Under the pieces are notes generated by a model, which had not been told where the DNA came from, did no database searches, and saw nothing but the letters and a program-made list of their open reading frames with translations. The position numbers were made by a program, and so were the translations under genes. From Cordilura impudica (lineage: Eukaryota > Arthropoda > Insecta > Diptera > Scathophagidae), in contig OY821518.1 in assembly GCA_963682025.1 (NCBI GenBank), forward strand, positions 11,491,600 to 11,555,599: a DNA stretch of 64,000 nucleotides. The letters run 5' to 3'. Each line of letters begins with the position of its first letter. Position 1 is the first letter of the stretch. Shown here piece after piece: positions 1 through 10,910 of this stretch.

Positions 1-130
1 ACTCAAATTTGATTTATGCTTATTTTCTATATTTTTCTAATTAGTTGGACCTAAGAGATAGGGTCTCTAAACCCATGGCATAGGGTATCGTATAGTCGGT
101 CTAGACCGACTATAATTTTCTTACTTGTTT
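1..130 (-). repeat. mini-me/DINE-1-like repeat, terminal fragment
   Basis: This is the 5' end of the ~780 bp repeat seen whole near 6.0 and 18.5 kb, here in reverse and cut by the window edge. It carries the palindrome GTCGGTCTAGACCGAC, the ATACCCTA motif, and ends in the inverse of CAAGTAAGAAAATTATAG. Confidence 0.8.
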
Positions 131-1959
131 TGTTTATATAATTTTAGTTTATTTTTGCTTTTTATTTCACTTTATTTTGTTTGGTTTTATTTATATTTTT
201 TTATTTAATTTAATTTTTTATTAACTTTTAATTTTACTATTTTTTTTTTTTGTAATTTTATTTGTTTATTTTGTTTTTGTTTTTTATTTCAATTTATATT
301 ATTTCCGTATTTTAATTTATTGTTTTTCTTTTTAAAATTTATTTTATTTATTGAATTTTATTTACATTTTATAATAACTCATTCTATATTTTTTATTTTT
401 TTTATTTAAAATCTACTCAGAACTTTTAAAACATTTTACTGAATATTAAAAATACCATGATTTGATTTCGCAAATATTTTATCAGTTAAACATTATAGAT
501 TGACAATAATGGCAAAGTTTTGCTACTCTAACTGATATAAATCAGAAAATAATGTCCAAAGGCGAATAATTTGAATTAAATCTAAATCTAAATCAAATTA
601 AATTTCCTATTGGGTAAGTGCAAAAGCCAGACTGTATTTTTAAAATATTTCAAAAATATTTTCCTATGAAACATGATACGAATCAAAGTAGAAAGCCTAC
701 AAAATCACATAGATAGATGACATGACGTTGACTCTGCCCTTCTTCATCTTCACTTGTTCAACAAACAAGGCCAAATGACTGACAGATAGTCCTGTAGTCG
801 TCTGCCTGTAGAAATATTACATTTCATTTGGAAAAAAATTAAAAGTGAATTTTTGTATTTAATCCTGTGTTAGTTAAAAAAAGGAAATAATAACGAAAAG
901 AGCAACTGCTTAAAATTGTTGTTATTTGGATATTATTTTGAGGACTCATGTTTAAGTGAATAAAAAAGAAAAAACAACATGTCACCGTACTTGTCAATCT
1001 AATCATTCAAAACAAACACAAGGGAGGAAATATTGAATTCAAGACAACAAAATACCATTACAGGAAATTTTTTTTTTTTTTTTGTTTTTTTTGGTTGATA
1101 AAAATCAAAGTTAATTGAAGTTTAATGCTTTGCTAAATTTTTTCCCCATTTCTATAAGGAAAATACGTTGTGTTTTTTTGGAAATATTTTGAAAGATTTT
1201 TTATTTATTTCTATTTTTTTCTTTTAAGCATTTTGTGTATTTTTGGTATTTTGTTGACTTTTTGTGTAGTGTAGTCAAAATATTTTCTTGTCCAATCATG
1301 CAAATTTCAAATTGTATTATAATTAAGTGTAAATGACGAGCAACATTTCTGTTTGCAGCCAATTTCATGGTGGATGTTGTTATGTTAAATTGCTTTGTCG
1401 GCGGCTTAAATTGCAGACTTTGGAGTATGGGCATTTGAAAAGTAAAAGTAAAAGGTTTAGTGTTAACAATTTGGTCAATTTATTATAGTTTTTCAAAATG
1501 TTTTTTTTTTTTCAATCAAGGCGTCGAATGTCTGGCTGGCTGTCTGTATAGTTTTTTTTTAACAAATAATAAGTGAAAGTGAATATGTAAAATTTAAAAG
1601 GAGAAAAAATATCTTTGCTTTAACTGATAATTTAAAATATTGCTGAAAGAACATTAAAAATTAATTCTTCTCGTATTCATATAAATTCCTGAAGATCTAA
1701 CTCTGAAAAACTTAATGGAAGAAATATTAGTTTTTCCAATAAAAGTATTGGGCTCTCAACCTGTGAATAAAGCTTAGGATAGAGGAACCGATTTTATGAA
1801 CAGAAGCAAATTTTCTTTATTTTAAATGACTGAAAAGTGCCGTTAAAATTTCAAAAACTCTTCTCAAATTGAAACAAGAAACATAAAATTGCCAAAATCC
1901 TAAATAATTAGCAGTTGAATTATGCAAACTTTTAAAACATAAAATTTTAAATGCGTTTT
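131..1959. other. AT-rich DNA with no recognisable gene
   Basis: Long T and A runs and short open frames only. Nothing coding-like or repeat-like was recognised. The more balanced base mix near 700-830 resembles single-copy fly non-coding DNA. Confidence 0.5.
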
Positions 1960-2110
1960 TAAGTAAGAATTATGAAATCATAAGACTAATTTTAATGCCG
2001 TGTAGGTACGCCTATTCTCTTCTAAAATCATACTTCCGCTTCATACAAATGTTTCACCGAAATAATGAAAATAATTATTACGAAAATTTTTACCATTGAT
2101 CGTGAAAAAA
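1960..2110. repeat. dispersed sequence shared with 3720-3860
   Basis: Two diverged stretches share the same order of blocks: AAATCATAAG, then TTTAAT, then a GTACGCC/GTACGTCC block, then ATACAAAT-TTTCACCGA. Both lie just upstream of reverse CTAGCAG repeats, so they may be part of a longer version of that family. Confidence 0.45.
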
Positions 2111-2289
2111 ATAACAAAATATTCAATTAAAGTAGCCGTGATGACTGATAACTCCAAAAATTTCCTAGATCCGTTTTTTCAAAAATAATTTTCTCAAAAA
2201 ATATCATTTGTTTGTCAATCAAACATCATAGATATATAAAAAAAATACGATTATTTGTTTATTTTACTTTTATATTTATTATAAAAATA

Positions 2290-2795
2290 TTTATAATATT
2301 AATAAGTTAGGCGATTTCTTGTGACCAATGATTTGTTTAACAATTTTCACCCGATTTTGACCAAACGTATTTTATTTGAAAGGTATTTCTTTTTAGGTGT
2401 CCATCAGACTTACAAATTTTTAAATTTTTAATTTTTTTTTTTTTTTTTTTTTTTTGAGTAAAATGCATTTAAAGTTGCTACTAACTCATATATAAAATAA
2501 TACAATGTTATGTGTATGTTTATTAAATTTGTTAATGTGTTTGCCAAAAAAAAAATTAGTTTGCTTTCCTCATTTACAATAATAATTGTGTTGAATTGAA
2601 AAATAATTTTAAACATAAATAATTCACAATAATAATTGTGTTGAATTGAAAAGTAATTTTGAACATAAATCAATAACGCAATCGATATTTAAAAAGTATT
2701 GAATTGTAAATTGGCTTATAAAATAATTTATTTTAAATGAAAAAATAAAATTTATTAGAATTTGCACTCGAATTTCGAGGGTTTATAATAAATAC
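2290..2795 (-). repeat. CTAGCAG-family interspersed repeat, expanded copy
   Basis: Read in reverse it runs from an ATTCGAGTGCAAAT block to AAATCGCCTAACTTATTAATA, matching the other copies. It is longer than usual because a block of about 60 bp (ACAATAATAATTGTGTTGAA...) is repeated at 2577-2670, and it includes a run of about 27 T at 2428-2454. No coding capacity. Confidence 0.7.
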
Positions 2796-2802
2796 ATTTA
2801 AT

Positions 2803-3188
2803 AGTCTATAATATTAATAGGCTAGGCGATTTCTTGTGACTGATGTTTTGTTCTACTATTCTATCCCGATTCTGACCAAACGTATATTATTTGAAAGGTA
2901 TTTCTTTATAGCCGTTTTGTAGATTTACAGATTTTTAATTCTTTTCCCTTTATTTTGAGTAAATTGTATTTAAAGTGGCTACTAACACATACATAAAATT
3001 ATTCAATGCTATGTGTGTGTTTATTAAATTTTTTAATGTGTTTGTAATAAAAATGGATTTGTTTTTTGTGTTGATTTGTGAATTGGCTATAATTTATTAG
3101 CATACTTTTAGGGTCTTTATTTAATTAAAAAAAAATTAAATTTCCTAGAATTTGCGTTCGAATTTCGAGTGCTGGAATCTGCTAGTTT
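2803..3188 (-). repeat. CTAGCAG-family interspersed repeat
   Basis: Near-complete reverse copy. The complement starts CTAGCAGATTCCAGCACTCG and ends with the family's CGCCTAGCCTATTAATATTATAG. It lies directly beside the expanded copy in the same orientation, so the pair forms a loose tandem. Confidence 0.75.
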
Positions 3189-3719
3189 TAATAACTTCTT
3201 AATATATTTTTACATGTTCTTATGTCAACACAATTATTTTTATCCCTTAGAAGTAAATTTAAAAAATGCGAAATATTATTCTTCTCCAAATTAAAAAATT
3301 CTACAAATTAAAAAAAAAAACAATGTAAAAATTGGATTTGTTATAAAAAAAAAAAAAAAAAAATTTAAAAATATTTATATATGAGATTGGTCGGATAATG
3401 GATTCATGAAAGTTAGTAAATCACTATTATATTTTTAAAAATATTTTTCGATTGTTTAAGTTTGAAAAAAATTTATAAAAAAAAGCATTTAAATTTTTTC
3501 CTCAAAGTCGCATTCGTAACCGAATTTTGTTGATCGGAATTATTTTTTCTTCTGTTTTCCCTAGTTAAGGGTAAAAGTGAAACGAGGTCTGACGTTTGCC
3601 CGTCTCCTTTAAACTATACCCCAAAGTATGGAATTTCGATTGATTTTACTCAATATCGAATGCGGCAGTTAGACCCCAGCATTCAATTTATGTATATTTT
3701 TAAAAATTATAAAATTTTA
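3189..3719. other. non-coding AT-rich DNA
   Basis: Poly-A tracts and one less AT-rich stretch at 3580-3690. No gene or known repeat recognised. Confidence 0.4.
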
Positions 3720-4014
3720 CATTCATGTTTCCATATAAATTATGGAATCATAAGTTTAATTTTTTTTCCGTAAAATTTTATTTTGTGTACGTCCGCCATT
3801 CCGTTTCGTTTTATACAAATATTTCACCGATCCTATCAATATAATTACCAAAAAAATTAGTGTGTTTTCATTAAATTTGTTAATGTGTTTGTAATAAAAA
3901 TTATTAACATACTTATGATTATTTGATTAGCATACTTTTAGGGTCTTTATTTAAAGAATAAAAAAATTCCTAGAATATGCACTCGAATTTCGAGGACTGG
4001 AATCTGCTAGTATA
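3720..4014 (-). repeat. CTAGCAG-family 5' fragment plus shared flank
   Basis: 3859-4014 is a truncated reverse copy ending in the complement of CTAGCAGATTCCAG. 3720-3860 is the diverged partner of 1960-2110. The internal CGCCTAG end of the family is missing. Confidence 0.55.
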
Positions 4015-5992
4015 TTATTAAAATGTTAGGACTAAAAAAAAATATATATTGAAATATATACAAAAAAAAAAACGAGAAAATGAGGGGTGATAAAAAAAGT
4101 AACAACTTCCATCAACAACCTGCGTTAATTTCCGTCAATAGGCGGAAGTTCTATTTTGAATAAAACACAACAAATGAAATGAAAAATTGCGCGTGGCAAC
4201 CTTTTGTTTAAGAACTAGTCCTCCCCCTTCCTCCTTTATTTTATTTACGTTGCTAAATATTTTTCTGAATGGAATTACCAAGTAAATTTCAAATTATTTA
4301 TTGTAGGTTCTGTTGTGTTGCGTTGAAATTGCTTTTGCATGGTAGACGCAATTAAATCAAAAACTGTTTTTGCCCACAAGTTCATTGAAACGTTGCTTTT
4401 CTAATTTCATTTTAACCCAGTGAAAGAAGGTCTAATTTTTGTGGAAATTTTTACTGAAATGAAAATTACAATCCTTGTGTTTTTTTTTTTTTTTTAGGTG
4501 AATAAATAAGGGAAATGTACTATTAAGTTGTAAAGGAAATTGGGTCAACAAAATCCTTAAGGATTTCGATAGCAACTTAATGGTTCCTTTTTATTTCTTT
4601 TTTTATTTTTTTGCTAAAGAAAAGTAAATTAAAAAGACTTTTTATACAATTTTGTTTGTTTTGTCATGGCGACAATTCACAAAAGAATTATGATTAAAAA
4701 AAATGGACAAAAACATTTATTATTGGGCTTTGTATTATAAACAATTAACAAGAATTTTAAATATTTACAGAAACTTTCGATCATTTTTAAATCAAAATTT
4801 AAGTTTTCATAGTAAATGATTTTTATTTATTTAATTTTGAAAAGTGTTAATTGCATTTACAAATGTATGTTCGAGTATTATTTACGAACGAGTATTCTCC
4901 ATTTCACTTGTAATACAACATTCTGATGCCGAATATGTATGTTTAATTATATTTTTATTAAAATATAATGACTTGGCCTAGCCAGAAATATATGTATTTG
5001 TATTTGTGTGTGTATGTATGTGTGTTTGAGACAAAAGTTGCTGCACTGTAAAGTGGCCAGTCTGCTTGATTAATAATTCAACAATATTTAAGTGCTTTTC
5101 ATTTTATTTTCAACAACCCTTGACAAAACCACGAAATGCACTTGCACATTTACGCACTCTTTTTTATGTTCACTCATCCACTCACACATATTCATGTATG
5201 ACACTGCTTTACTGCTGTACGATTTGTATGCATGCATTGCGGATGCAAATTGTGCTTTCAACAAAAATCAGCATGCAACAATTTTTGTTGTTGCTGGTGT
5301 TTGAATGAATACAAATGCAGTGTGATGAAAACAATTCAACAATACAACACAACCATCCTTTAGATTTATTAAATTGCACACACATATTTTAATGTCAAAC
5401 AAAAAAAAAATTTTTTTTTTAAATTTACCAATAATAATATCCTGTATAATTCTCATTTCATTTATTATTATTTTTTTTTTCTTTTCAAATTATTTGTAAA
5501 AAAAATTCCATAATGAGTCATTTTTAACAGTCTTTAAATGACTAATTGCTTTGCAATGGATTTATTTAAGCCATTAAAATACAATGGGTCATTTATTTGA
5601 AGATGTTCTTAAAAATTAAACCCATTTCATGGTTAAAGTTGAATGTAAATAATACTAAGAAATCCAAGATAAGAAATCCAATTTACTGTACAAAAAAAAA
5701 TTAATTTTCTTGACTAAATTGTACTTAACGGTATGTGAAATTACAGTAAAATTCTTTCCCTCTTCGTGAGTGTATTAATAAGAAATTCTAAACTTAATGA
5801 TACCCGTATTCGGATATACATAAAAATTATGCATTGAAAAAAAAACCGCTCCACCTCAAAGATATTTCAAATCTCAAAATTTTTTCAATTAATCACGTTT
5901 TTTTTCACCTTATTCCAAAAAACTTTCATTCTATAAGTGAGATAAAAAAAATTTTGATTTAAAAGACTTTTAATGTGAAACAGGAAAAACAG
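4015..5992. other. unannotated non-coding stretch
   Basis: No recognisable protein or RNA gene. 4990-5330 has TGTG-rich and mixed-composition DNA like ordinary fly non-coding sequence, with overlapping short open frames on both strands that show no family resemblance. Confidence 0.4.
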
Positions 5993-6774
5993 CAAGTAAG
6001 AAAATTAAAGTCGGTCTAGACCGACTATATGATACCCTATACAATGCGTTTAGAGACCCTATCTCATTGGCCCAACTAACTGGAAATAGAAAATAAGCAT
6101 AAACCAAACTTGAGTGGGATTTTTATTAATTTTTTTGGCTGCAGATATGAAAAAGTTCATATCGGCTGCCACATCTATATGGGGTCTAGGTCGAAAAATA
6201 ACCATATCATGACCATATTTTGTAAAGTCACTTATATTTTGAAAAAATATATACAAACAAAATTTGAGAAGAATCAGTGCATATTTTTGCTTTTTGATAG
6301 ATTTAAGTGAAGATCGGGAAGCAGCTCTATATGTGGCCTATGACTAAGAGTTGTACCATAGGTATCGTTTTTGGACTACTCATTAATGGATGTAATAAAC
6401 GCATACAAACCCAATTTGAGTAAGGTCTATATGACAATTTGGATCTTATGGAAATTTATGTCGATTTCATAGGGGTCATTTGTATGGGGGCTAGGTCTGA
6501 ACATGGACCGATTCTCACCAGTTTCAATAGCGTTCATCCTACGGCCGATAAAAGCTTATATACCAAATTTCATCAAAATATATTCATATTTGCGACCTGC
6601 AGTTTGATTACAAAGTTTACATGGACACACAGACGGACGGACGGACGGACATCGTTAAATCGAATCAGATAGTGATCGGTATAATTAAAGATGGGTGTAG
6701 GTCAAATATTTTTGGTTGTTACAAACAGCAGCACAAAGTCATTATACCCAAACCACATAATGGTATAGCGTATA
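5993..6774 (+). repeat. mini-me/DINE-1-like repeat, full length
   Basis: It begins CAAGTAAG, has a palindrome GTCGGTCTAGACCGAC, then GATACCCTATAC. It ends AAACCACATAATGGTATAGC. The inner 5' ATACCCTATACC is the reverse complement of the 3' GGTATAGGGTAT seen in better copies (sub-terminal inverted repeats). A (GACG)n run sits at 6632-6649. Hairpin ends, sub-terminal inverted repeats and a GTCY microsatellite are known traits of DINE-1/mini-me (Helitron-related) repeats in flies. The class assignment is inference. Confidence 0.75.
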
Positions 6775-6929
6775 ATTAACAAAATTTTTTTAACAACAAA
6801 ACAAATTTTTTTTAATTTTTAATCAAAACAAAAATTTAAAAAAAAAAATTGTTATCAAAAATTAAAAAAAAAATTTTTTTGATGGTGAGAAATGTTTGTT
6901 GAATTAAAAATAAATTATATTTATTTATA

Positions 6930-7862
6930 ACGGGTGATTTTTTTGAGGTTAGGATTTTCATGCATTAGTATTTGACAGATCACGTGGGATTTCAGACATG
7001 GTGTCAAAGAGAAAGATGCTCAGTATGCTTTGACATTTCATCATGAATAGACTTACAAACGAGCAACGCTTGCAAATCATTGAATTTTATTACCAAAATC
7101 AGTGGCAGAAAATCCGCTTTTTTATCGACAAATTTTGTTCAGCGATGAGGCTCATTTCTGGTTGAATGGCTTCGTAAATAAGCAAAATTGCCGTATTTGG
7201 AGTGAAGAGCAACCAGAAGCCGTTCAAGAACTGCCCATGCATCCCGAAAAATGCACTGTTTGGTGTGGTTTGTACGCTGGTGGAATCATTGGACCGTATT
7301 TTTTCAAAGATGCTGTTGGACGCAACGTTACGGTGAATGGCGATCGCTATCGTTCGATGCTAACAAACTTTTTGTTGCCAAAAATGGAAGAACTGAACTT
7401 GGTTGAGATGTGGTTTCAACAAGATGGCGCTACATGCCACACAGCTCGCGATTCTATGGCCATTTTGAGGGAAAACTTCGGAGAACAATTCATCTCAAGA
7501 AATGGACCGGTAAGTTGGCCACCAAGATCATGCGATTTGACGCCTTTAGACTATTTTTTGTGGGGCTACGTCAAGTCTAAAGTCTACAGAAATAAGCCAG
7601 CAACTATTCCAGCTTTGGAAGACAACATTTCCGAAGAAATTCGGGCTATTCCGGCCGAAATGCTCGAAAAAGTTGCCCAAAATTGGACTTTCCGAATGGA
7701 CCACCTAAGACGCAGCCGCGGTCAACATTTAAATGAAATTATCTTCAAAAAGTAAATGTCATGGACCAATCTAACGTTTCAAATAAAGAACCGATGAGAT
7801 TTTGCAAATTTTATGCGTTTTTTTTTAAAAAAAAGTTATCAAGCTCTTAAAAAATCACCCGT
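6930..7862 (+). mobile_element. mariner-type transposon, internally deleted copy
   Basis: 933 bp with the same ends as the intact copy at 25786-27091: ACGGGTGATTTTTT and its inverse, flanked by TA at 6928-6929 and 7863-7864. It differs from the intact copy by one 373 bp deletion (after CAAAATCAGTG) and by about three base changes. The junction shows a 2 bp TG microhomology. The ends are intact, so it could be mobilised in trans by the full copy; that is inference. Confidence 0.92.
7043..7755 (+). pseudogene. mariner-type transposase, N-terminal domain deleted
   Basis: The original ATG (7043) and the first ~20 codons remain, but the 373 bp deletion removes the helix-turn-helix region and shifts the frame (373 is not a multiple of three). 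The catalytic half is open from a GTG codon at 7102 to the stop at 7755. It keeps the three acidic residues (FSDEAHFW, WFQQDGATC, SCDLTPLDY) and differs from the intact protein by one Asp-to-Glu change next to MWFQQ. There is no ATG at the head of the open stretch, so a working protein is unlikely. Confidence 0.85.
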
Positions 7863-7948
7863 TAGATATTATTCACCTCAAGTATGTGTGGTAAACACAA
7901 TGTTAGAGTACATTTCTTTTCCCCAGACTTTTCTCTATCTATGTACAT

Positions 7949-8698
7949 TAGGGTGGCCCTTCATTATATGGAGAAAAAAAAGAGTTCAAAGTCTCGGTCG
8001 CTCCCCCTAGAAATATGCGAATAGCAAAAAAAAAAAACTGAGAAATATAAAGTTTTGGACCAATCAAAAAACATTTAGAGGTGGCTCAACTCGATTGTTT
8101 TATATGGGGAAAATATGACTTTCTTTCAGATTTTACGAAAATTTCGTTCTATAGTTTAACTTTTCCGACAAATTGTTATATAATATGGATTCACTATTAA
8201 ATTGTCTTTCCAAAAAGCTACAAAACCTTAAAATCGAATTAAAACTTGCCAAGAAATGGCAAATGCCCCAGACCACTTTTGTGCCAAAAAAAAAACTAGG
8301 TCATGAAATTTGATGGGATTTTTTTTCGACTTTAAGAAATTAATTAAAGCCAATACTTTATTTTAGTTTCTATACTTGTAAATACTCCGAAATGAAATAT
8401 TATTTTATTACCACGTTGCTAACCTATTAAGCATTGAGACCGAAAATGGAAATTTTTTTTTGATAAAATTTTGAAAACTCCTTTTTCAAGTTTTGAAAAA
8501 TTTTCTTAAACAAAATTTAAAAAAAAAAATGGATCTGGCACTTTAAGGTCTTGTTAAATGCATGTTACAAATTAACTGTGTGAATTTTTGGGGAAATCCA
8601 TATGGCGGAATTTTTTTTGACAAGGATTTTATTTTTGCGGATTTCGAGAAAAATGGGATTTTTGTAAAATATTCTGTAAATGTACTATTTCTAAATAC
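7949..8698 (+). repeat. foldback left arm, outer part
   Basis: Pairs with 11500-12231 of the right arm, with scattered mismatches and small gaps. It is interrupted at 8698 by the hAT relic and resumes at 10119 with TAAATACTTTG, which matches the uninterrupted right arm (CAAAGTATTTAGG at about 11484-11496). Confidence 0.85.
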
Positions 8699-8975
8699 CA
8701 GAGTTGTAAACGAATCATTCATTTTTGAATTAATTCGTGAATCATTCATGCACTGTATTGGTAAAATTTTGAATTAATTCTTTTCGTCAAAAAGGGAATT
8801 GAATGAAATTTGAATCAATTCATTTGAATTTAGCAAACATGAATTGCAATTCATTTCCAATTCAAATGAATTGCAATTCATTTTTAGTTCAAATGAATTG
8901 GCCAAATTATAATAACAATTCTCCTGCCTTAGCATTATTATTCCTGTACTCTGATTATAAGATTTGTACAGGAAA

Positions 8976-9010
8976 GCAAATAAATAAATAAATAAATAAT
9001 AAATAATAAA
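8976..9010. repeat. (AAAT)n microsatellite
   Basis: A run of AAAT units inside the hAT relic, between clusters of GAATTGCAATTC motifs. Confidence 0.8.
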
Positions 9011-9135
9011 ATGAATTGCAATTCATTTCCAATTCATTTGAATTGAATTGACTTTGAATTAATTCAATTGAGTTAGAAAAACGAATTGCAATTCATTTCC
9101 AATTCATTTGAATTAATTCTTCAAAATCTTTAAGT

Positions 9136-9297
9136 ATGCTGCATAATTATCCTACCGTTAAGAGGGCTTTCTTAAAGTTTAATGCGCCGTTACCATCGTC
9201 AGCTGCTGTTGAAATATTATTTTCGTACGCGTCTATTCTAAATATCCCTAATCGTGGAAATCTATTAGATGATAATTTTAAAAATTATTATTTCTGA
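9136..9297 (+). pseudogene. hAT transposase C-terminal dimerisation domain fragment
   Basis: An open frame of 53 residues ending in TGA reads NYPTVKRAFLKFNAPLPSSA, then AVEILFSYASILNIPNRGNL, then LDDNFKNYYF. This matches the hAT dimerisation region, whose usual signature is a P-S-S-A-A-V-E block followed by LFS. The Arg expected after A-V-E is Ile here. In the family this C-terminal block mediates oligomer formation. The catalytic and zinc-finger parts are absent, so this is a remnant. Confidence 0.85.
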
Positions 9298-9533
9298 AAG
9301 TGAACGATGCATTCTAATTCAATCTAATTAGCATTTATTTTATAATTAAAATAATAGCAAAATTAGTGTATGCCTTATATGCAACTATATTGTCCATATA
9401 TTGTAATTTTTCGTAATTTCATGTTTATTTGTAAAATGTAATTACATTTTGTTAAATAAATATTATACAAATATTATATAAGTATTACAAAAATGTTTGT
9501 CATTGAATGTTCGTGGGTCACAAAATTTCATAA

Positions 9534-9786
9534 ATTCTGTGGTCACAAGCTATAACCGCCTAAGTCGACTTAAGAACGATTTGAGTTATGTATGCTATCA
9601 TATTCTACTAAAAACGCTATATATTTACGTGAAATCCCCATTTTTCTAACACTGTTATTTAAAAAGTTATTAATGAAAGCATACTGACCTAAGTCGTAAT
9701 AAAGCCCCATTACATTTATATAAAAAGCTATTTTTCTCGAAAGCATGATTTTCGAGTTAGGCGGTTATTGCTTGCGACCACAGAAT
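9534..9786. mobile_element. 253 bp MITE nested in the hAT relic
   Basis: A ~33 bp inverted repeat starts TTCTGTGGTCRCAAGCWATA and continues ACCGCCTAA at both ends (9535-9567 and 9753-9786). No coding capacity. The target duplication is not clear. This is the third level of nesting: foldback arm, hAT relic, MITE. Confidence 0.75.
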
Positions 9787-10118
9787 TATTAATAGATTTT
9801 AAATATTAAATATGTTTTGTTATTCAGCGAGCTAAGTAGTACTTGAAGAAACAAACTCCAAACACCACCAATGTTACTTCAATTGAATGCAATTCATTTC
9901 TGATTTGATAAATACGAATTACAAGTTTTTTTCTAATTCATTTGAATTAATTCAAAACCAGTTCAATTCAAATGAATTGGGCAAAATTCAAATGAATTGG
10001 GCTAATGAATTGCAATTCATTTTTGCCAATTCAAATGAATTTATTCAAATTTCATTCAATTCTTTTTTTGAAAAGAATTAATTCAAAATTTAGCTAATTC
10101 ATTTACAACTCTAAATAC

Positions 10119-10708
10119 TAAATACTTTGTATCAAAAATTCATCACTTTTCTACTTTTAAATGTTATATTTTATCTTAATAGCCTAGAGTTTCGGAAAAA
10201 AATATTCTGACCCTATTAACCCTTTTGTAATTGGGGTCACATATGACCCCAAGCTAATAAAAAACAATTTATACAAAAAATTCAAATATTTTGTAATTGC
10301 TATTGAATTTTCAGATGCGATGCTTAAAATATAATAACTAAATGTGCAGAACTTCCGCTCCTAAAATTTGAGATAAATCCGAGAACGTCAACCCATTATT
10401 TGCCAAGGCCAGCTTTGGATTTTAAGATATTTTTAAATAAAAATGACTGAAAACGAGTTTTTCTGTTAAAGTCGATGAAACCACTATTTAGAATTTAAGA
10501 AAAAAAGTTCTGTTAATTTTTATTTATTTAACCCTTCTGTGCTCCTGGGATCAAAATAATCCTGTGTTATATATCTTTGGTGCAATTATCTGCCTATTGC
10601 TCGCGAATATAAATTAAAACAACTTTTAACCAATTTTTTAATAAAATTATTTAAGTATAAAAACTATATTTTTTCTATGTTTTTCTAAATAAAATAAGAA
10701 GACCCACA
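10119..10708 (+). repeat. foldback left arm, inner part
   Basis: Pairs with 10911-11496 on the right. It contains GGGGTCACATATGACCCC, a near-perfect palindrome within the arm, and ends at AAGAAGACCCACAAATGA, the inverse of TTTGTGGGTCTTCTT at about 10909. Confidence 0.85.
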
Positions 10709-10910
10709 AATGACGCAAACAAGTTGAAATACAAAATTAATATAATAATATAAAATTAAAAAAAAGCAATAATTATTGCAAGTCGTAAGTGATTACAGAA
10801 GACAATTTCAATCGCAAACTAAATCATCCTTAAATACACCAAAATAAATAATTATTAATTTTATATTTCATATTCTTTTAAATAAATTGTCTTTTATTAG
10901 ATTTGATTAT
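10709..10910. other. foldback spacer
   Basis: About 200 bp of AT-rich DNA between the arms. No open frame of note, so no sign of a captured gene at the centre. Confidence 0.6.

Larger units (their letters stand above)
8699..10110 (+). mobile_element. hAT-type element relic nested in the foldback arm
   Basis: Ends are CAGAGTTGTAAACGAAT and the inverse of AGTTGTAAATGAATTAG. CAGAG fits the hAT YARNG rule. An 8 bp direct repeat CTAAATAC lies at 8691-8698 and 10111-10118 and overlaps the last bases of the right inverted repeat. Both sub-terminal zones are filled with clustered GAATTGCAATTC / CAATTCATTTGAATT palindromic motifs (8840-9120 and 9885-10080), as expected for repeated transposase-binding sites. 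The interior keeps the last piece of a hAT transposase gene and a nested MITE. Confidence 0.8.

Noticed and set aside
5066..5456. Overlapping short frames on both strands
   Set aside because: No family resemblance, and the DNA looks like ordinary non-coding sequence.
6606..6660. GACGG runs (also at 19133, 20600, 40889, 42736) as CRISPR-like repeats
   Set aside because: They are contiguous 4 bp units inside a dispersed repeat, with no spacers.
7102..7755. 217-codon frame as a working small transposase
   Set aside because: It begins at a GTG created by the deletion and lacks the DNA-binding half; the real ATG is out of frame.
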